This document shows positions 55,680 to 64,000 of a stretch of 64,000 nt of DNA, one piece after another. The notes below the pieces were generated by a model. That model saw only the letters and a program-made list of their open reading frames with translations. It was not told the origin of the DNA and did not search any database. Location: contig NZ_FOKG01000023.1 of the NCBI RefSeq assembly GCF_900111885.1, forward strand, positions 31,088 through 95,087, written 5' to 3'. Source of the stretch: Amycolatopsis marina (GTDB lineage: Bacteria; Actinomycetota; Actinomycetes; Mycobacteriales; Pseudonocardiaceae). Positions within the stretch are counted from its first letter, which is position 1, and each line of letters begins with the position of its first letter. The position numbers and the translations under genes were made by a program.

Positions 55680-57206
55680 ATGACGCCGGTGCGAACGCTG
55701 CTCGAGATCCCCGACCTCCGGCTGCGGCTGCGCAGCGGGGCCGCCCTGCTGGACCGGGAGGTCAGCCGGATCTACGGGACCGAGCTCCCGGACCCGAGCC
55801 GATACCTCTCGGCAGGCGAACTCGTGCTCACCGGCCTGCTCTGGTGGCGCGCCGATGACGACGCCGAGCCGTTCGTCACCGCACTGGCGGACGCGGGCGC
55901 CGCCGCGCTCGCAGCGTCCGGCGCGGACACCGGCGGGATCCCCGCCGAACTCGTGCGGGCCTGCGAGCGGCACCGCATTCCCCTGCTCGAGGTGCCGCCC
56001 GACCTGTCCTTCGCGGTCATCACCGAGCGGGTGGTGCTCGCGCTGGCCGGCGACCGGGAGGACAGTCCCGGTGCGCGCAAACGGTTGCTTTCGGCGGCGA
56101 CCGAGCACGCGTCGCTGCCCGAACTGCTGCGGCACGGCGCGGCCGAGCTGGACGCCCCGTGCTGGGTGCTCGCGGCCACCGGCCGGATCGTGGCCGCGAG
56201 CACCCAGTCCGAACCGCTCGACGCGGCGGCCGCCGCACGCGCCTTTCTCGACGCGGGCTGCCGCACCGTGGTGCGGGACGGGCTCACGCTGCTGCCACTC
56301 GGCGACCGCTCGCCCCTGCCCTGGCTGCTGGTCGTGGGTGGCGACCGGGCCGACCGGCCGACCGCGCGGGCCGCCGTCGCGGAGGAACTGGCGAGCCTGG
56401 TGGCCCTGGACCGCTCCCGGAGCGAGCAGGTCCGCGGGGTCACCGACCGGCTGGCCGCTCCGTTGCTCCGGCTGGTCGGCGGGGCGGCGCTGAGCGAGGG
56501 CGAACTCGCCGGCGGACTCGGTGCCACGGGACTCACCACGGACACGGCGCTGCGGGTCCTCCTGCTCAGCGCGCCGGAGCCGACGCCCGGACTGGGCGTG
56601 CACCTGCTGGTCGAGCTGCTCGCCGAGCACCCGGGTCGGTCCTTCGTCGGCGAGCTCCCCCAGGACGGCGAGCACGCGTGCGCACTGGTTGAGACGAACG
56701 AGTGGCCTGCGGACTGGGCGGACACGGCGACGGCGGCACTGTCGGCGGTGGAACCGCTGCTGCGCGGCGGCCGGGTACGGGCCGGCATCGGCGGTCCGGT
56801 CACGATCGCCGGGCTGCGCGGGGCGAGCGAGGAGGCCCGGCACGCGCTGGCCCTGGCCGCGCGCGGCACCGACCGGATCGGCGTCGTGTCGGGCGAGCAG
56901 ATCGGCACACACCAACTGCTGCTCGCCGGGGTCGCCGACGAGTTCAGGCACTCCGTTCGCCGGCGAACACTCGGCCCGCTGCTCGCCTATGACGAGGCCC
57001 AGCAGGGCGATCTCGTCCGCACCGTGCGGGTCTTTCTGGAGTGCTCGGGTTCACCGGGCGCGGCGGCGAAAGCGCTGCACGTACACGTGAACACCCTGCG
57101 CTACCGCATCGCGCGGGCGAGCGAGTTGCTCGGCAAGGACCTCACGGACTTTCCCACGCAGGTGGACGTCTACCTTGCGTTGTGTGTTGAGGACCGACTG
57201 GCGTAG
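55680..57206 (+). CDS. PucR family transcriptional regulator of purine catabolism
   Basis: A 508-residue regulator. The N-terminal PucR domain (VRTLLEIPDLRLRLRSGAALLDREVSRIYGTELPDPSRYLSAGELVLTGLLWW) is followed by a long middle region and a C-terminal HTH_30 (FLECSGSPGAAAKALHVHVNTLRYRIARASELLG). It is divergent from the xanthine dehydrogenase operon, as expected of its controller. Its 3' end overlaps the convergent lyase gene by 37 bp. Confidence 0.88.
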   Translation: MTPVRTLLEIPDLRLRLRSGAALLDREVSRIYGTELPDPSRYLSAGELVLTGLLWWRADDDAEPFVTALADAGAAALAASGADTGGIPAELVRACERHRIPLLEVPPDLSFAVITERVVLALAGDREDSPGARKRLLSAATEHASLPELLRHGAAELDAPCWVLAATGRIVAASTQSEPLDAAAAARAFLDAGCRTVVRDGLTLLPLGDRSPLPWLLVVGGDRADRPTARAAVAEELASLVALDRSRSEQVRGVTDRLAAPLLRLVGGAALSEGELAGGLGATGLTTDTALRVLLLSAPEPTPGLGVHLLVELLAEHPGRSFVGELPQDGEHACALVETNEWPADWADTATAALSAVEPLLRGGRVRAGIGGPVTIAGLRGASEEARHALALAARGTDRIGVVSGEQIGTHQLLLAGVADEFRHSVRRRTLGPLLAYDEAQQGDLVRTVRVFLECSGSPGAAAKALHVHVNTLRYRIARASELLGKDLTDFPTQVDVYLALCVEDRLA

Positions 57207-58414
57207 GCATCGAGGTCGGTTCGGTCCAGGGTGGTGGCCGCGGTGACCTCGGCGGGGTCGAAGGCACCACAGTCCAGGCCGCGCACGAGGAAACGGGCCA
57301 GCGCCTGCGCCGTCGCCGGCTCGTCGAGGACACCACCACCGGCCTGCTCCGCGTAGTCCCGCAACCGCTGCGCCGCAGCGGGAAAGCCGTCGCGGAAGAA
57401 CCCGTAGGTGGCCGCGAACCGGCTCGGCAGCTGATGTGGATGCAGGTCCCAGCCCTGGTAGAAGCCGTTGCCGAGGCTGCGCCGCACCAGACGGGTGTGC
57501 TCGTCCCACGCGGCGTGGACGGCACCGGCGTCGCCGACAGGCAGCCGGTTGGTGGAGCCATCGGACAACCGGACGCCCGTTCCCGCGGCGGCGACCTGCA
57601 TGAACGCCTTGGCGAAATCCGCGGCCGGATGGTCCATGCTCTGGTGCGCCGCGCTGATGCCCAGCGCCGCACTGTAGTCGTAGGTGCCGTAGTGCAGGCC
57701 GGTGCAGCGCCCCTGCGCCGCGCGGAGCACCGCGGCGACGGCGACGGCACCGTCCGGGGTGAGGATCGACTGCGGTGTCTCGATCTGCACCTCGAACCGC
57801 AGCGCCCCGGACCGCAGTGCATGCGCCTGTTCGAGCGCTGCCAGCACCTCCGCGGCGACGGCGACCTGTTCCACCGCGGTCACCTTGGGCAGCGTCACCA
57901 CGAAGCCCTCGGGCAGGCCGGAGTCCCGCAGCAGTCCCTCGAGGAAGAGGTCCAGGGTGCGGATGCCGCGATGCCGGGTGGCCGCCTCGAAGCTCTTGAA
58001 CCGGATTCCGGTGAACGGCGGCGCCGACCCGCCAGCGACCAGCTCGGCGAGGACGCGTCCCGCGTCCCGGGCCGCGGAGTCCTCCTCCTCGTCGGGCCGA
58101 TAGCCGTAGCCGTCCTCGAAGTCGATCCGCAGATCCTCGACAGGCTCGGCGCGCAACTTCTCCCGCACCCGCTCGGCCACGGCCGCGTCCATGGCCAGCC
58201 CGTTGCCGTGCTGCGCCAGCACCTCGCGGGCTTGCGCGCCCCACTTCTCGACCACGTCGACCGAGAAGTGGTGCGCGGGCACATAGACGGTGTGCACTGG
58301 CTGGCGCCCGGCTGGCTCGCCGGGATACAGCGCGGCCACCTGGGCGTCCGCCTCCGCGAGGCGGGCGTCGGCCCCCGCGTAGACGCTGTGCGGGAGCCGG
58401 CCTGCCGGTGCCAC
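57170..58414 (-). CDS. HpcH/HpaI aldolase / citrate lyase-like protein (DUF6986 type)
   Basis: A 414-residue TIM-barrel protein. Residues around DLRIDFEDGYGYRPDEEEDSAA, FVVTLPKVTAVEQVAV, RFEVQIETPQSILTPDGA and LHYGTYDYSAALGI carry the acidic metal-site residues of the citrate lyase beta/HpcH fold. The substrate is unknown. It starts directly after the malate synthase stop, so the two likely work in the same glyoxylate-linked pathway. Confidence 0.78.
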   Translation of the reverse strand: MAPAGRLPHSVYAGADARLAEADAQVAALYPGEPAGRQPVHTVYVPAHHFSVDVVEKWGAQAREVLAQHGNGLAMDAAVAERVREKLRAEPVEDLRIDFEDGYGYRPDEEEDSAARDAGRVLAELVAGGSAPPFTGIRFKSFEAATRHRGIRTLDLFLEGLLRDSGLPEGFVVTLPKVTAVEQVAVAAEVLAALEQAHALRSGALRFEVQIETPQSILTPDGAVAVAAVLRAAQGRCTGLHYGTYDYSAALGISAAHQSMDHPAADFAKAFMQVAAAGTGVRLSDGSTNRLPVGDAGAVHAAWDEHTRLVRRSLGNGFYQGWDLHPHQLPSRFAATYGFFRDGFPAAAQRLRDYAEQAGGGVLDEPATAQALARFLVRGLDCGAFDPAEVTAATTLDRTDLDAYASRSSTHNAR

Positions 58415-59995
58415 CTACTGGATCCGCTCGTAGGCGGCCAGCGTCAGGAAGTCCACGTACTCCTCCGCCAGGGCGACCTGCTCGAACAGCTCGACGGCAG
58501 GCTCCAGCAGCTCGGCCGGAACCTCCCCGGCGAGTTCCTTGTGCACGTCGTCGAGCACCGAGCGGACCAGCGGCTCGGTGACCTTCTCACCGTTGTCGAG
58601 TTCGGTGCCGTTGCGCACCCACTGCCAGATCTGCGAGCGGGAGATCTCCGCGGTGGCGGCGTCCTCCATCAGGTTGTGGATACCGGCCGCACCGTTGCCG
58701 CCCAGCCAGGACGCGAGGTAGCGAATGCCGACATCGACGGCCGCGCGCAGGCCGGCCGCGGTCGCGCTGCCCTCGGTCGAGGCCACGTCGAGCAGCTGCT
58801 CGGCGGTCACGTGCACGTCCTCGCGGGTCCGGTCGAGCTGGTTCGGCTTGTCGCCGAGCACCTTGTCGAACTCCTCGCGGCAGATGTCGACCATGCCGGG
58901 GTGCGCCACCCAGGAACCGTCGAACCCGTCACCCGCCTCACGGCTCTTGTCGTCGCGCACCTTGGCGAGCGCCTTCTCGGTGACCTCGGGGTCGCGCCGG
59001 TTCGGGATGAACGCCGCCATCCCGCCGATCGCGAATGCGCCGCGCTTGTGACAGGTCCGCACCAGCAGCTCGGTGTAGGCGCGCATGAACGGCGCGGTCA
59101 TGGTCACGCTGTTGCGATCCGGCAAGACGAACTTCTCGCCAGCGTCACGGAAGTACTTGATCACGCTGAACAGGTAGTCCCAGCGACCGGCGTTCAGCCC
59201 GGAGGCGTGCTCGCGCAGCTCGTAGAGGATCTCCTCCATCTCGAAGGCCGCGGGGATCGTCTCGATCAGCACGGTGGCCCTGATCGTGCCGTGGTCGATA
59301 CCCAGCTCGGCCTCGGCGTGGCTGAACACGTCGTTCCACAGCCGTGCCTCGAGGTGGCTCTCCATCTTCGGCAGATAGAAGTACGGACCGGCGTCGTTCG
59401 CCAACAGGGCGCGGACGTTGTGGAAGAAGTAGAGGCCGAAGTCGACCAGCGCACCGACGGCCTCGCGGTCACCGAAGGTCAGGTTCCGCTCGTCGAGGTG
59501 CCAGCCACGGGGGCGCACCACGATCGTGGCGTGCTCGACGTCGTCGCGCAGCTGGTAGCTCTTGCCCTCCGGCGTGGTGAGCCCGACCGTCTTGCGCACC
59601 GCGTCGTAGAGGTTCACCTGGCCGGACACCACGTTGGCCCAGTGCGGGGTGTTGGCGTCCTCGAGGTCGGCGAGCCAGACCTTGGCGCCGGAGTTGAGCG
59701 CGTTGATCGTCATCTTGCGGTCCGTCGGGCCGGTGATCTCCACGCGCCGGTCACGCAGTGCGGGCGGAGCTTCGGCGACCTTCCAGTCGGACTCGCGGAC
59801 CTCGCGCGTCTCGGGCAGGAAGTCCAGCTTCCCGGTGCGCGCGGCCTCCTCACGCTTGCTGGTGCGCGCCTGGAGGAGTTCGTCGCGGCGGGCGGCGAAC
59901 CGTTCGTGCAGATCGGCAAGGAACTGCAGCGCCTCCGGCGTCAGGATCTCGTCGCCGCGCTCCACCGAGCCGCCCAGCACCTGCACTTCGGACAT
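58415..59995 (-). CDS. aceB: Malate synthase A
   Basis: A 526-residue enzyme condensing glyoxylate and acetyl-CoA to malate. The signatures of the A isoform are visible: VRPRGWHLDERNLTF, PYFYLPKMESHLEARLWNDVF, TVLIETIPAAFEMEEILYELREHASGLNAGRWDY and DGSWVAHPGMV. It can take up glyoxylate from ureide breakdown, matching the nearby purine genes and the divergent IclR regulator. Confidence 0.95.
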   Translation of the reverse strand: MSEVQVLGGSVERGDEILTPEALQFLADLHERFAARRDELLQARTSKREEAARTGKLDFLPETREVRESDWKVAEAPPALRDRRVEITGPTDRKMTINALNSGAKVWLADLEDANTPHWANVVSGQVNLYDAVRKTVGLTTPEGKSYQLRDDVEHATIVVRPRGWHLDERNLTFGDREAVGALVDFGLYFFHNVRALLANDAGPYFYLPKMESHLEARLWNDVFSHAEAELGIDHGTIRATVLIETIPAAFEMEEILYELREHASGLNAGRWDYLFSVIKYFRDAGEKFVLPDRNSVTMTAPFMRAYTELLVRTCHKRGAFAIGGMAAFIPNRRDPEVTEKALAKVRDDKSREAGDGFDGSWVAHPGMVDICREEFDKVLGDKPNQLDRTREDVHVTAEQLLDVASTEGSATAAGLRAAVDVGIRYLASWLGGNGAAGIHNLMEDAATAEISRSQIWQWVRNGTELDNGEKVTEPLVRSVLDDVHKELAGEVPAELLEPAVELFEQVALAEEYVDFLTLAAYERIQ

Positions 59996-60056
59996 GCGAA
60001 CACCCCACTGTGACTTCTCAAAAGACGTCCATACGTTTTTACATCTCGGACTATAG

Positions 60057-60074
60057 TTTCTGCATAGCGGAAGC
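60057..60074. promoter_or_regulatory. Candidate IclR-type operator upstream of aceB
   Basis: TTTCTGC-ATA-GCGGAAGC: an imperfect palindrome about 62 bp before the aceB ATG on its promoter side, in the divergent gap with the IclR gene. Symmetry and location are the only support. Confidence 0.4.
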
Positions 60075-60244
60075 TCAACGGCGGTGTGATATCAACAGCT
60101 GATTCTTATTTGATTGTCGGGTTACTCACCGCCAACGTGCGGTCAGACACGGACCTCACCCGCAGTCGGCAGCCACGACCACCCTCCGGGCGGCCCCGTC
60201 TACCGACTTGTGAGTAACCCTCACGGTGATGAAGGGAGCAGGCT

Positions 60245-61027
60245 GTGGCGCCGCAGAAGCCCACACGTGACGGTAGTACCGGCGTTCAGTCCCTGCAGCG
60301 GGCGTTTGAGCTGCTCGAGCACCTCGCCGACACCGGCGGCGAGGCGAGTCTTTCCGAGCTCGCGTCGACATCGGGGCTGCCGATGCCCACCATCCACCGA
60401 TTGATCCGCACACTGGTGGCCCTGGGCTATGTGCGGCAGAACACCAACCGGCGCTACGCGCTGGGCGCACGGCTGATCCGGCTCGGGGAGAACGCGAGCC
60501 TGCAGTTCGGCAGCTGGGCGCGCCCGTTGCTGACCGAGCTCGTCGACGAGGTCGGCGAGACCGCGAACCTGGCCGTGTTGGAGCGCGACGAGGTGGTGTA
60601 CGTCGCACAGGTGCCTTCACGGCACTCGATGCGGATGTTCACCGAGGTCGGCCGCAGGCTGCTGCCGCACGGCACCGGGGTCGGCAAGGCGATCCTGTCC
60701 GTGCTGCCGCCGGAGCAGACTCGGGCGCTGCTCGCCCGCACCGGCATGCCCGCTTACACCGAGCACACCTTCACCGAGCCGGACACGCTGCTGCGCCATC
60801 TCGCCACCGTGGCGAAGCAGGGGTACGCGCTGGACGAGAGCGAGCAGGAGCTGGGCGTGCGCTGCGTCGCCGTGCCGATCGAGGGCGCACCGACGCCGGC
60901 CGCCGTATCGGTGTCCGGCCCGGAGGGCAGGCTCACCAAGGAGGCGGTGAGCCGGATCGCCCCCGTGGTGCAGCGCATCGCCAGAAACCTCTCGGCCCAG
61001 CTGGGCACGGACGCCGCCACCGCATAG
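60245..61027 (+). CDS. IclR family transcriptional regulator
   Basis: A 260-residue regulator with an N-terminal winged helix (VQSLQRAFELLEHLADTGGEASLSELASTSGLPMPTIHRLIRTLVALGYVRQ) and a C-terminal effector domain (GVGKAILSVLPPEQTRALL; GYALDESEQELGVRCVAVPIEG). It is divergent from aceB; in actinobacteria such regulators respond to glyoxylate or allantoate-type ligands. It starts at GTG 60245 after GAAGGGAG. Confidence 0.88.
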   Translation: MAPQKPTRDGSTGVQSLQRAFELLEHLADTGGEASLSELASTSGLPMPTIHRLIRTLVALGYVRQNTNRRYALGARLIRLGENASLQFGSWARPLLTELVDEVGETANLAVLERDEVVYVAQVPSRHSMRMFTEVGRRLLPHGTGVGKAILSVLPPEQTRALLARTGMPAYTEHTFTEPDTLLRHLATVAKQGYALDESEQELGVRCVAVPIEGAPTPAAVSVSGPEGRLTKEAVSRIAPVVQRIARNLSAQLGTDAATA

Positions 61028-61043
61028 CGACGTTCGGCTCCAC

Positions 61044-62417
61044 TCAGCCGAGCAGGGCGTCCACGAACGCGGCGGGCTCGAACGGCGCGAGGTCGTCGGG
61101 CCCCTCGCCGAGGCCGACCAGCTTCACCGGGACACCGAGTTCACGCTGCACCTGGAACACGATGCCGCCCTTGGCTGTGCCGTCGAGCTTGGTCAGCACG
61201 ATGCCGGTCACGTTCACGACCTCGGCGAACACGCGCGCCTGCGCGAGCCCGTTCTGGCCGGTGGTGGCGTCGAGCACCAGCAGCACCTCGTCCACCTCGG
61301 CCTGCTTCTCCACCACCCGCTTGACCTTGCCGAGCTCGTCCATCAGGCCGGTCTTCGTGTGCAGACGTCCCGCGGTGTCGATCAGCACCGCGTCCACACC
61401 GGTGTCGATACCGCGTTTGACGGCGTCGTAGGCGACGGCCGCGGGGTCGGCGCCTTCCTTGCCGCGGACGACCTCGGCTCCGACGCGCTCGGACCACGTC
61501 TGCAGCTGCTCCGCGGCGGCGGCACGGAACGTGTCGGCCGCGCCGAGCAGCACCTGCCTGCCCTGGACCACGAGCACGCGGGCCAGCTTGCCGGTCGTGG
61601 TGGTCTTGCCGGTGCCGTTCACACCGGCGACCAGGACGACCGCGGGGCGCTTTCCATCGGGGCCGCCGGTGTGCGGCAGGGCCCGGACCGAGCGGTCGTC
61701 GTCACGGCCGAGCGCGTCGGTGAGGACGTCCTTGAGCACGGCGCGCGCCTGCTCGGGTGTGCGCACACCACGGCTGGACAGCTCGGCGCGCAGCTTCTCG
61801 ACGATCTCGGTGGTGGTCGCGGAGCCGAGGTCGGCGATCAGCAGCGTGTCCTCGACGTCCTGCCAGGAGTCCTCGTCGAGGTCACCGGCGCCGAGCAGGC
61901 CGAGCAGGCCCTGCCCGAGGGAGGAGCGCGACTTGGAGAGCCGCCCGCGCAGCCGCTCGATCCGCCCGCTCGCGGGCTCGATCTCCTCGGCCGGCACCGC
62001 GGGCTCTGTGGGCTGGGCGGGCTGCTCCGGCTCGGCGAGCGCGGGCTGCTGCTCGACCTCGTCCGGCAGGCCCACGTCGACGATGCCCCGCCGGGGCGCG
62101 TCCCTCGGCACGGACGCGTCGTCGCCGACCCCGGGCTGACCGTCGACCTCGGTCCGTTCGCCCGCGGGATGCGGTGGCGTGGTGTCTTCCTCGGGGGGCC
62201 CGGAGTCCTCCTCGGCGGCACGGTCGGTCCCCCCTGGCGCGAGGCTGATTCCGCCACCCGCCTGGTATCCGCCGCCCTTCGGCTTCTCGCGCTCGGCACG
62301 GTCCGGTTCATCGAGGCTGATCTTGCGCTTGCGGGCGATCGTCAGCCCGGCGACAAGCGCGATCGCGAGCAGCACGACGGCCGCGACAATGATCCAAAAC
62401 CACAGGTTGCTCGACAC
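61044..62417 (-). CDS. ftsY: Signal recognition particle receptor FtsY
   Basis: A 457-residue SRP GTPase. The N-terminus has one transmembrane helix (LWFWIIVAAVVLLAIALVAGLTI), typical of actinobacterial FtsY, then a long acidic Pro/Glu-rich region, then the NG domain: VAGVNGTGKTTTTGKLA (G1), GAADTFRAAAAEQL, IDTAGRLHTKTGLMDEL, TKLDGTAKGG. It targets ribosomes to the membrane with Ffh. The GTG at 62417 (VSSNLWFWI) is chosen since the upstream frame crosses the palindrome repeat. Confidence 0.94.
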   Translation of the reverse strand: MSSNLWFWIIVAAVVLLAIALVAGLTIARKRKISLDEPDRAEREKPKGGGYQAGGGISLAPGGTDRAAEEDSGPPEEDTTPPHPAGERTEVDGQPGVGDDASVPRDAPRRGIVDVGLPDEVEQQPALAEPEQPAQPTEPAVPAEEIEPASGRIERLRGRLSKSRSSLGQGLLGLLGAGDLDEDSWQDVEDTLLIADLGSATTTEIVEKLRAELSSRGVRTPEQARAVLKDVLTDALGRDDDRSVRALPHTGGPDGKRPAVVLVAGVNGTGKTTTTGKLARVLVVQGRQVLLGAADTFRAAAAEQLQTWSERVGAEVVRGKEGADPAAVAYDAVKRGIDTGVDAVLIDTAGRLHTKTGLMDELGKVKRVVEKQAEVDEVLLVLDATTGQNGLAQARVFAEVVNVTGIVLTKLDGTAKGGIVFQVQRELGVPVKLVGLGEGPDDLAPFEPAAFVDALLG

Positions 62418-62457
62418 GCGGCCATCCTCGCATCCGACCGGCGGCGTGGCAGGGCGC

Positions 62458-62508
62458 CCCCAATGTGGCATTGGGGAACTCCAACGTCCCCAATGCCACA
62501 TTGGGGAA
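62458..62508. repeat. Dispersed palindrome family 1, copy 4 (divergent ftsY/anmK gap)
   Basis: CCCCAATGTGGCATTGGGG (62458-62476), spacer, CCCCAATGCCACATTGGGG, arranged as in copies 1 and 2. It lies between divergently transcribed genes, upstream of both, so it cannot be a simple terminator here. Confidence 0.82.
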
Positions 62509-62614
62509 CTTCCCCGCCACGGCAAGTGAACACATAACTCCCTGAAACTCTTTTCGGACAAAAATCAACGAAACATCTTGTGCTACGGCGGGGAGGTGGA
62601 CTAGACCACACCTC

Positions 62615-63856
62615 GTGACGAACCCCGATGAAGGCCTGCGGGTGGCCGGGCTCATCTCCGGCACCTCCATCGACGGCATCGACGTGGCAGTGGCCGAGTT
62701 CCGCGACGAGGGTGCGGAACTGATTCTCGTCCCACTCGGCTACCTCGAACTCGACTATCCCGACCGCCTGCGCGACGACCTGCTCGCCGCGCTTCCGCCC
62801 TCGGCGACCAGTGCCGAGCAGCTCACCCGGCTCGACACCGAGGTCGGGCAGGCGTTCGCCGCCGCGGCCAAGACGGGCATCGACGAACTCGCGGGCGGAC
62901 ACGTGGATCTGGTCGCCTCACTGGGTCAGACGGTGTTCCACTGGGTCGAGGACGGTTCGGCCAAGGGCACACTGCAACTCGGCCAGCCGGCATGGATCGC
63001 CGAGCGAACCGGCCTGCCGGTGGTCGCGGATCTCCGGGTCCGCGACGTCGCGGCAGGCGGCCACGGCGCACCACTGGCCAGCACTCTGGACTCGCTCTGG
63101 CTGCGTCCACTCGTGGACGAAACCGGGCGCGCGGGTGCGGCCGTGAACATCGGCGGCATCGCGAACATCACCGTGGTCACCGCGGAGGGCGAGACACTGG
63201 CCTACGACACCGGCCCCGGAAACGCCCTGCTCGACCTCGCCGCGGCCAAGGTCAGCGACGGCGAACAGCGCAGCGACGTCGACGGCGCGCTCGCCGCGCG
63301 GGGACAGGTGCGCACCGACCTGCTGGACCGGCTACTGGCCGATCCGTACTACCTCGCGCCACCGCCCAAGTCCACCGGCAAGGAGCACTTCCACCAGGGC
63401 TACCTGGACGAGGCCAGCGCCGGACTGCCGGAGATCGCCGGGCCCGATCTGCTCGCGACACTCACCGAACTGACCGCGACCACGGTCGCCTCGGCCTGCC
63501 TGGAACACAAGGTGGACACCGTTGTTCTCTCCGGTGGCGGTGTCGCCAACCCGACGCTCATGGCCGCGTTGCGCGCCGCGCTCAACGGGAGCACGGTGAC
63601 CACAAGCGGCGAGATCGGCCTCTCCAGCGCGGGCAAGGAGGCCTACCTGACGGCCCTGCTGGGATGGCTGACCTGGCAGGGACTTCCGGCGAACGTGCCT
63701 GGCGCCACCGGCGCCCGCGGCACGCGGCTGCTGGGCAGCATCACCCCAGGCGCGGGTGCCCTGCGCCTTCCCCAGCCACGACAGACGGCAATCAGCCGCT
63801 TGCGGGTAGCGGCCGATCCCACGGACACGGTAGGAGATAGCCATGCGCGCCCTTGA
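62615..63856 (+). CDS. anmK: Anhydro-N-acetylmuramic acid kinase
   Basis: A 413-residue kinase that phosphorylates and opens 1,6-anhydroMurNAc during peptidoglycan recycling. Motifs include GLISGTSIDGIDVAV (phosphate loop), GQTVFHW, NIGGIANITVV and YDTGPGNALLD, then SGGGVANPTLM. The GTG at 62615 has no clear ribosome-binding site nearby; an in-frame GTG at 62642 follows GAAGG at 7 nt and is a plausible alternative. It overlaps the next gene by 14 bp. Confidence 0.92.
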   Translation: MTNPDEGLRVAGLISGTSIDGIDVAVAEFRDEGAELILVPLGYLELDYPDRLRDDLLAALPPSATSAEQLTRLDTEVGQAFAAAAKTGIDELAGGHVDLVASLGQTVFHWVEDGSAKGTLQLGQPAWIAERTGLPVVADLRVRDVAAGGHGAPLASTLDSLWLRPLVDETGRAGAAVNIGGIANITVVTAEGETLAYDTGPGNALLDLAAAKVSDGEQRSDVDGALAARGQVRTDLLDRLLADPYYLAPPPKSTGKEHFHQGYLDEASAGLPEIAGPDLLATLTELTATTVASACLEHKVDTVVLSGGGVANPTLMAALRAALNGSTVTTSGEIGLSSAGKEAYLTALLGWLTWQGLPANVPGATGARGTRLLGSITPGAGALRLPQPRQTAISRLRVAADPTDTVGDSHARP

Positions 63857-64000
63857 CCTCGCGATCATCGTGGTGTTCCTGGTGGGAACACCACTACTCG
63901 GCATAGCCATCGCCGGGAAACAGAAGTCCTCCTCCGACTACTTCGTGGGCAGCAGGAAGGTCCCTTGGTGGGCGGTCACGTTCTCGGTGGTCGCCACCGA
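63843..64000 (+). CDS. Sodium:solute symporter family protein, N-terminal fragment
   Basis: Only the first 52 codons are present before the window edge. MRALDLAIIVVFLVGTPLLGIAIAGKQKSSSDYFVGSRKVPWWAVTFSVVATE shows the first transmembrane helix and the SSDYFVGSRKVPWWAV motif typical of SSS-family transporters. It is coupled to anmK by a 14-bp overlap, which suggests uptake of a cell-wall sugar or related solute. Confidence 0.85.
   Translation, partial: MRALDLAIIVVFLVGTPLLGIAIAGKQKSSSDYFVGSRKVPWWAVTFSVVAT

Noticed and set aside
57434..60013. Long plus-strand ORF of 859 codons
   Set aside because: It runs antisense through the HpcH-like gene and malate synthase, both strongly supported by motifs.

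Overview
The window is chromosomal DNA from a high-GC actinobacterium. The fasR-fabD-fabH-acpP-fabF order, the ahpE/DUF3052/aceE neighbourhood, a DUF3145 gene, an Lsr2-type protein and a DesA3-type desaturase pair point to the Pseudonocardiaceae (Amycolatopsis/Saccharomonospora-like). Most genes are very GC-rich with many GTG starts. The stretch from about 7.9 to 18.6 kb is visibly less GC-rich and looks acquired.

Left end (1-7.9 kb): a complete selenocysteine locus. A formate dehydrogenase gene, truncated by the window edge, carries an in-frame UGA followed by a bacterial SECIS hairpin. Beside it are a potassium-channel-like gene, selB, selA, the selenocysteine tRNA (selC) and, divergently, selD. 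Every factor for Sec synthesis and insertion sits next to its likely client enzyme.

Accessory island (7.9-19.4 kb): first, a probable Pycsar-type anti-phage locus. It has a Crp-like cNMP-binding regulator, a two-domain class III nucleotide cyclase, an E2-like/SEC-C protein and a PycTM-like membrane effector, ending in a strong terminator. A 2H phosphoesterase/XRE pair follows on the other strand. Then comes a tightly coupled operon with a dTMP-kinase-like enzyme, a Gfo/Idh/MocA oxidoreductase, a DegT/StrS aminotransferase and a NUDIX hydrolase, which looks like an undescribed aminosugar or nucleotide pathway. An AlkD-like gene and tRNA-Val close the island.

Central metabolism and lipids (19.4-45 kb): peroxiredoxin, DUF3052, pyruvate dehydrogenase E1, an FMN-dependent lactate dehydrogenase, a MscS-like membrane protein, the fatty acid synthase operon under FasR, DUF3145, a secreted subtilase, an Lsr2/histone-H1-like chimera, proton-translocating transhydrogenase (three genes), a TetR regulator divergent from a ferredoxin-reductase/fatty acid desaturase pair, and a 2,4-dienoyl-CoA reductase behind a perfect palindromic operator.

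Right end (45-64 kb): a polysaccharide deacetylase lipoprotein and a putative glycosyl hydrolase; a purine catabolism cluster (three xanthine dehydrogenase subunits, two deaminases, an NCS2 permease, an allophanate-hydrolase-related protein and a PucR regulator) next to malate synthase, an HpcH/HpaI-like lyase and an IclR regulator; then ftsY, anmK and the start of a sodium:solute symporter.

A recurring theme is intergenic repeats: two dispersed palindrome families (CCAATGTGGCATTGG and GCACTTTCCCGGGAAAGTGC), and three tandem repeats placed at or just after stop codons (selD, acpP, xanthine dehydrogenase).
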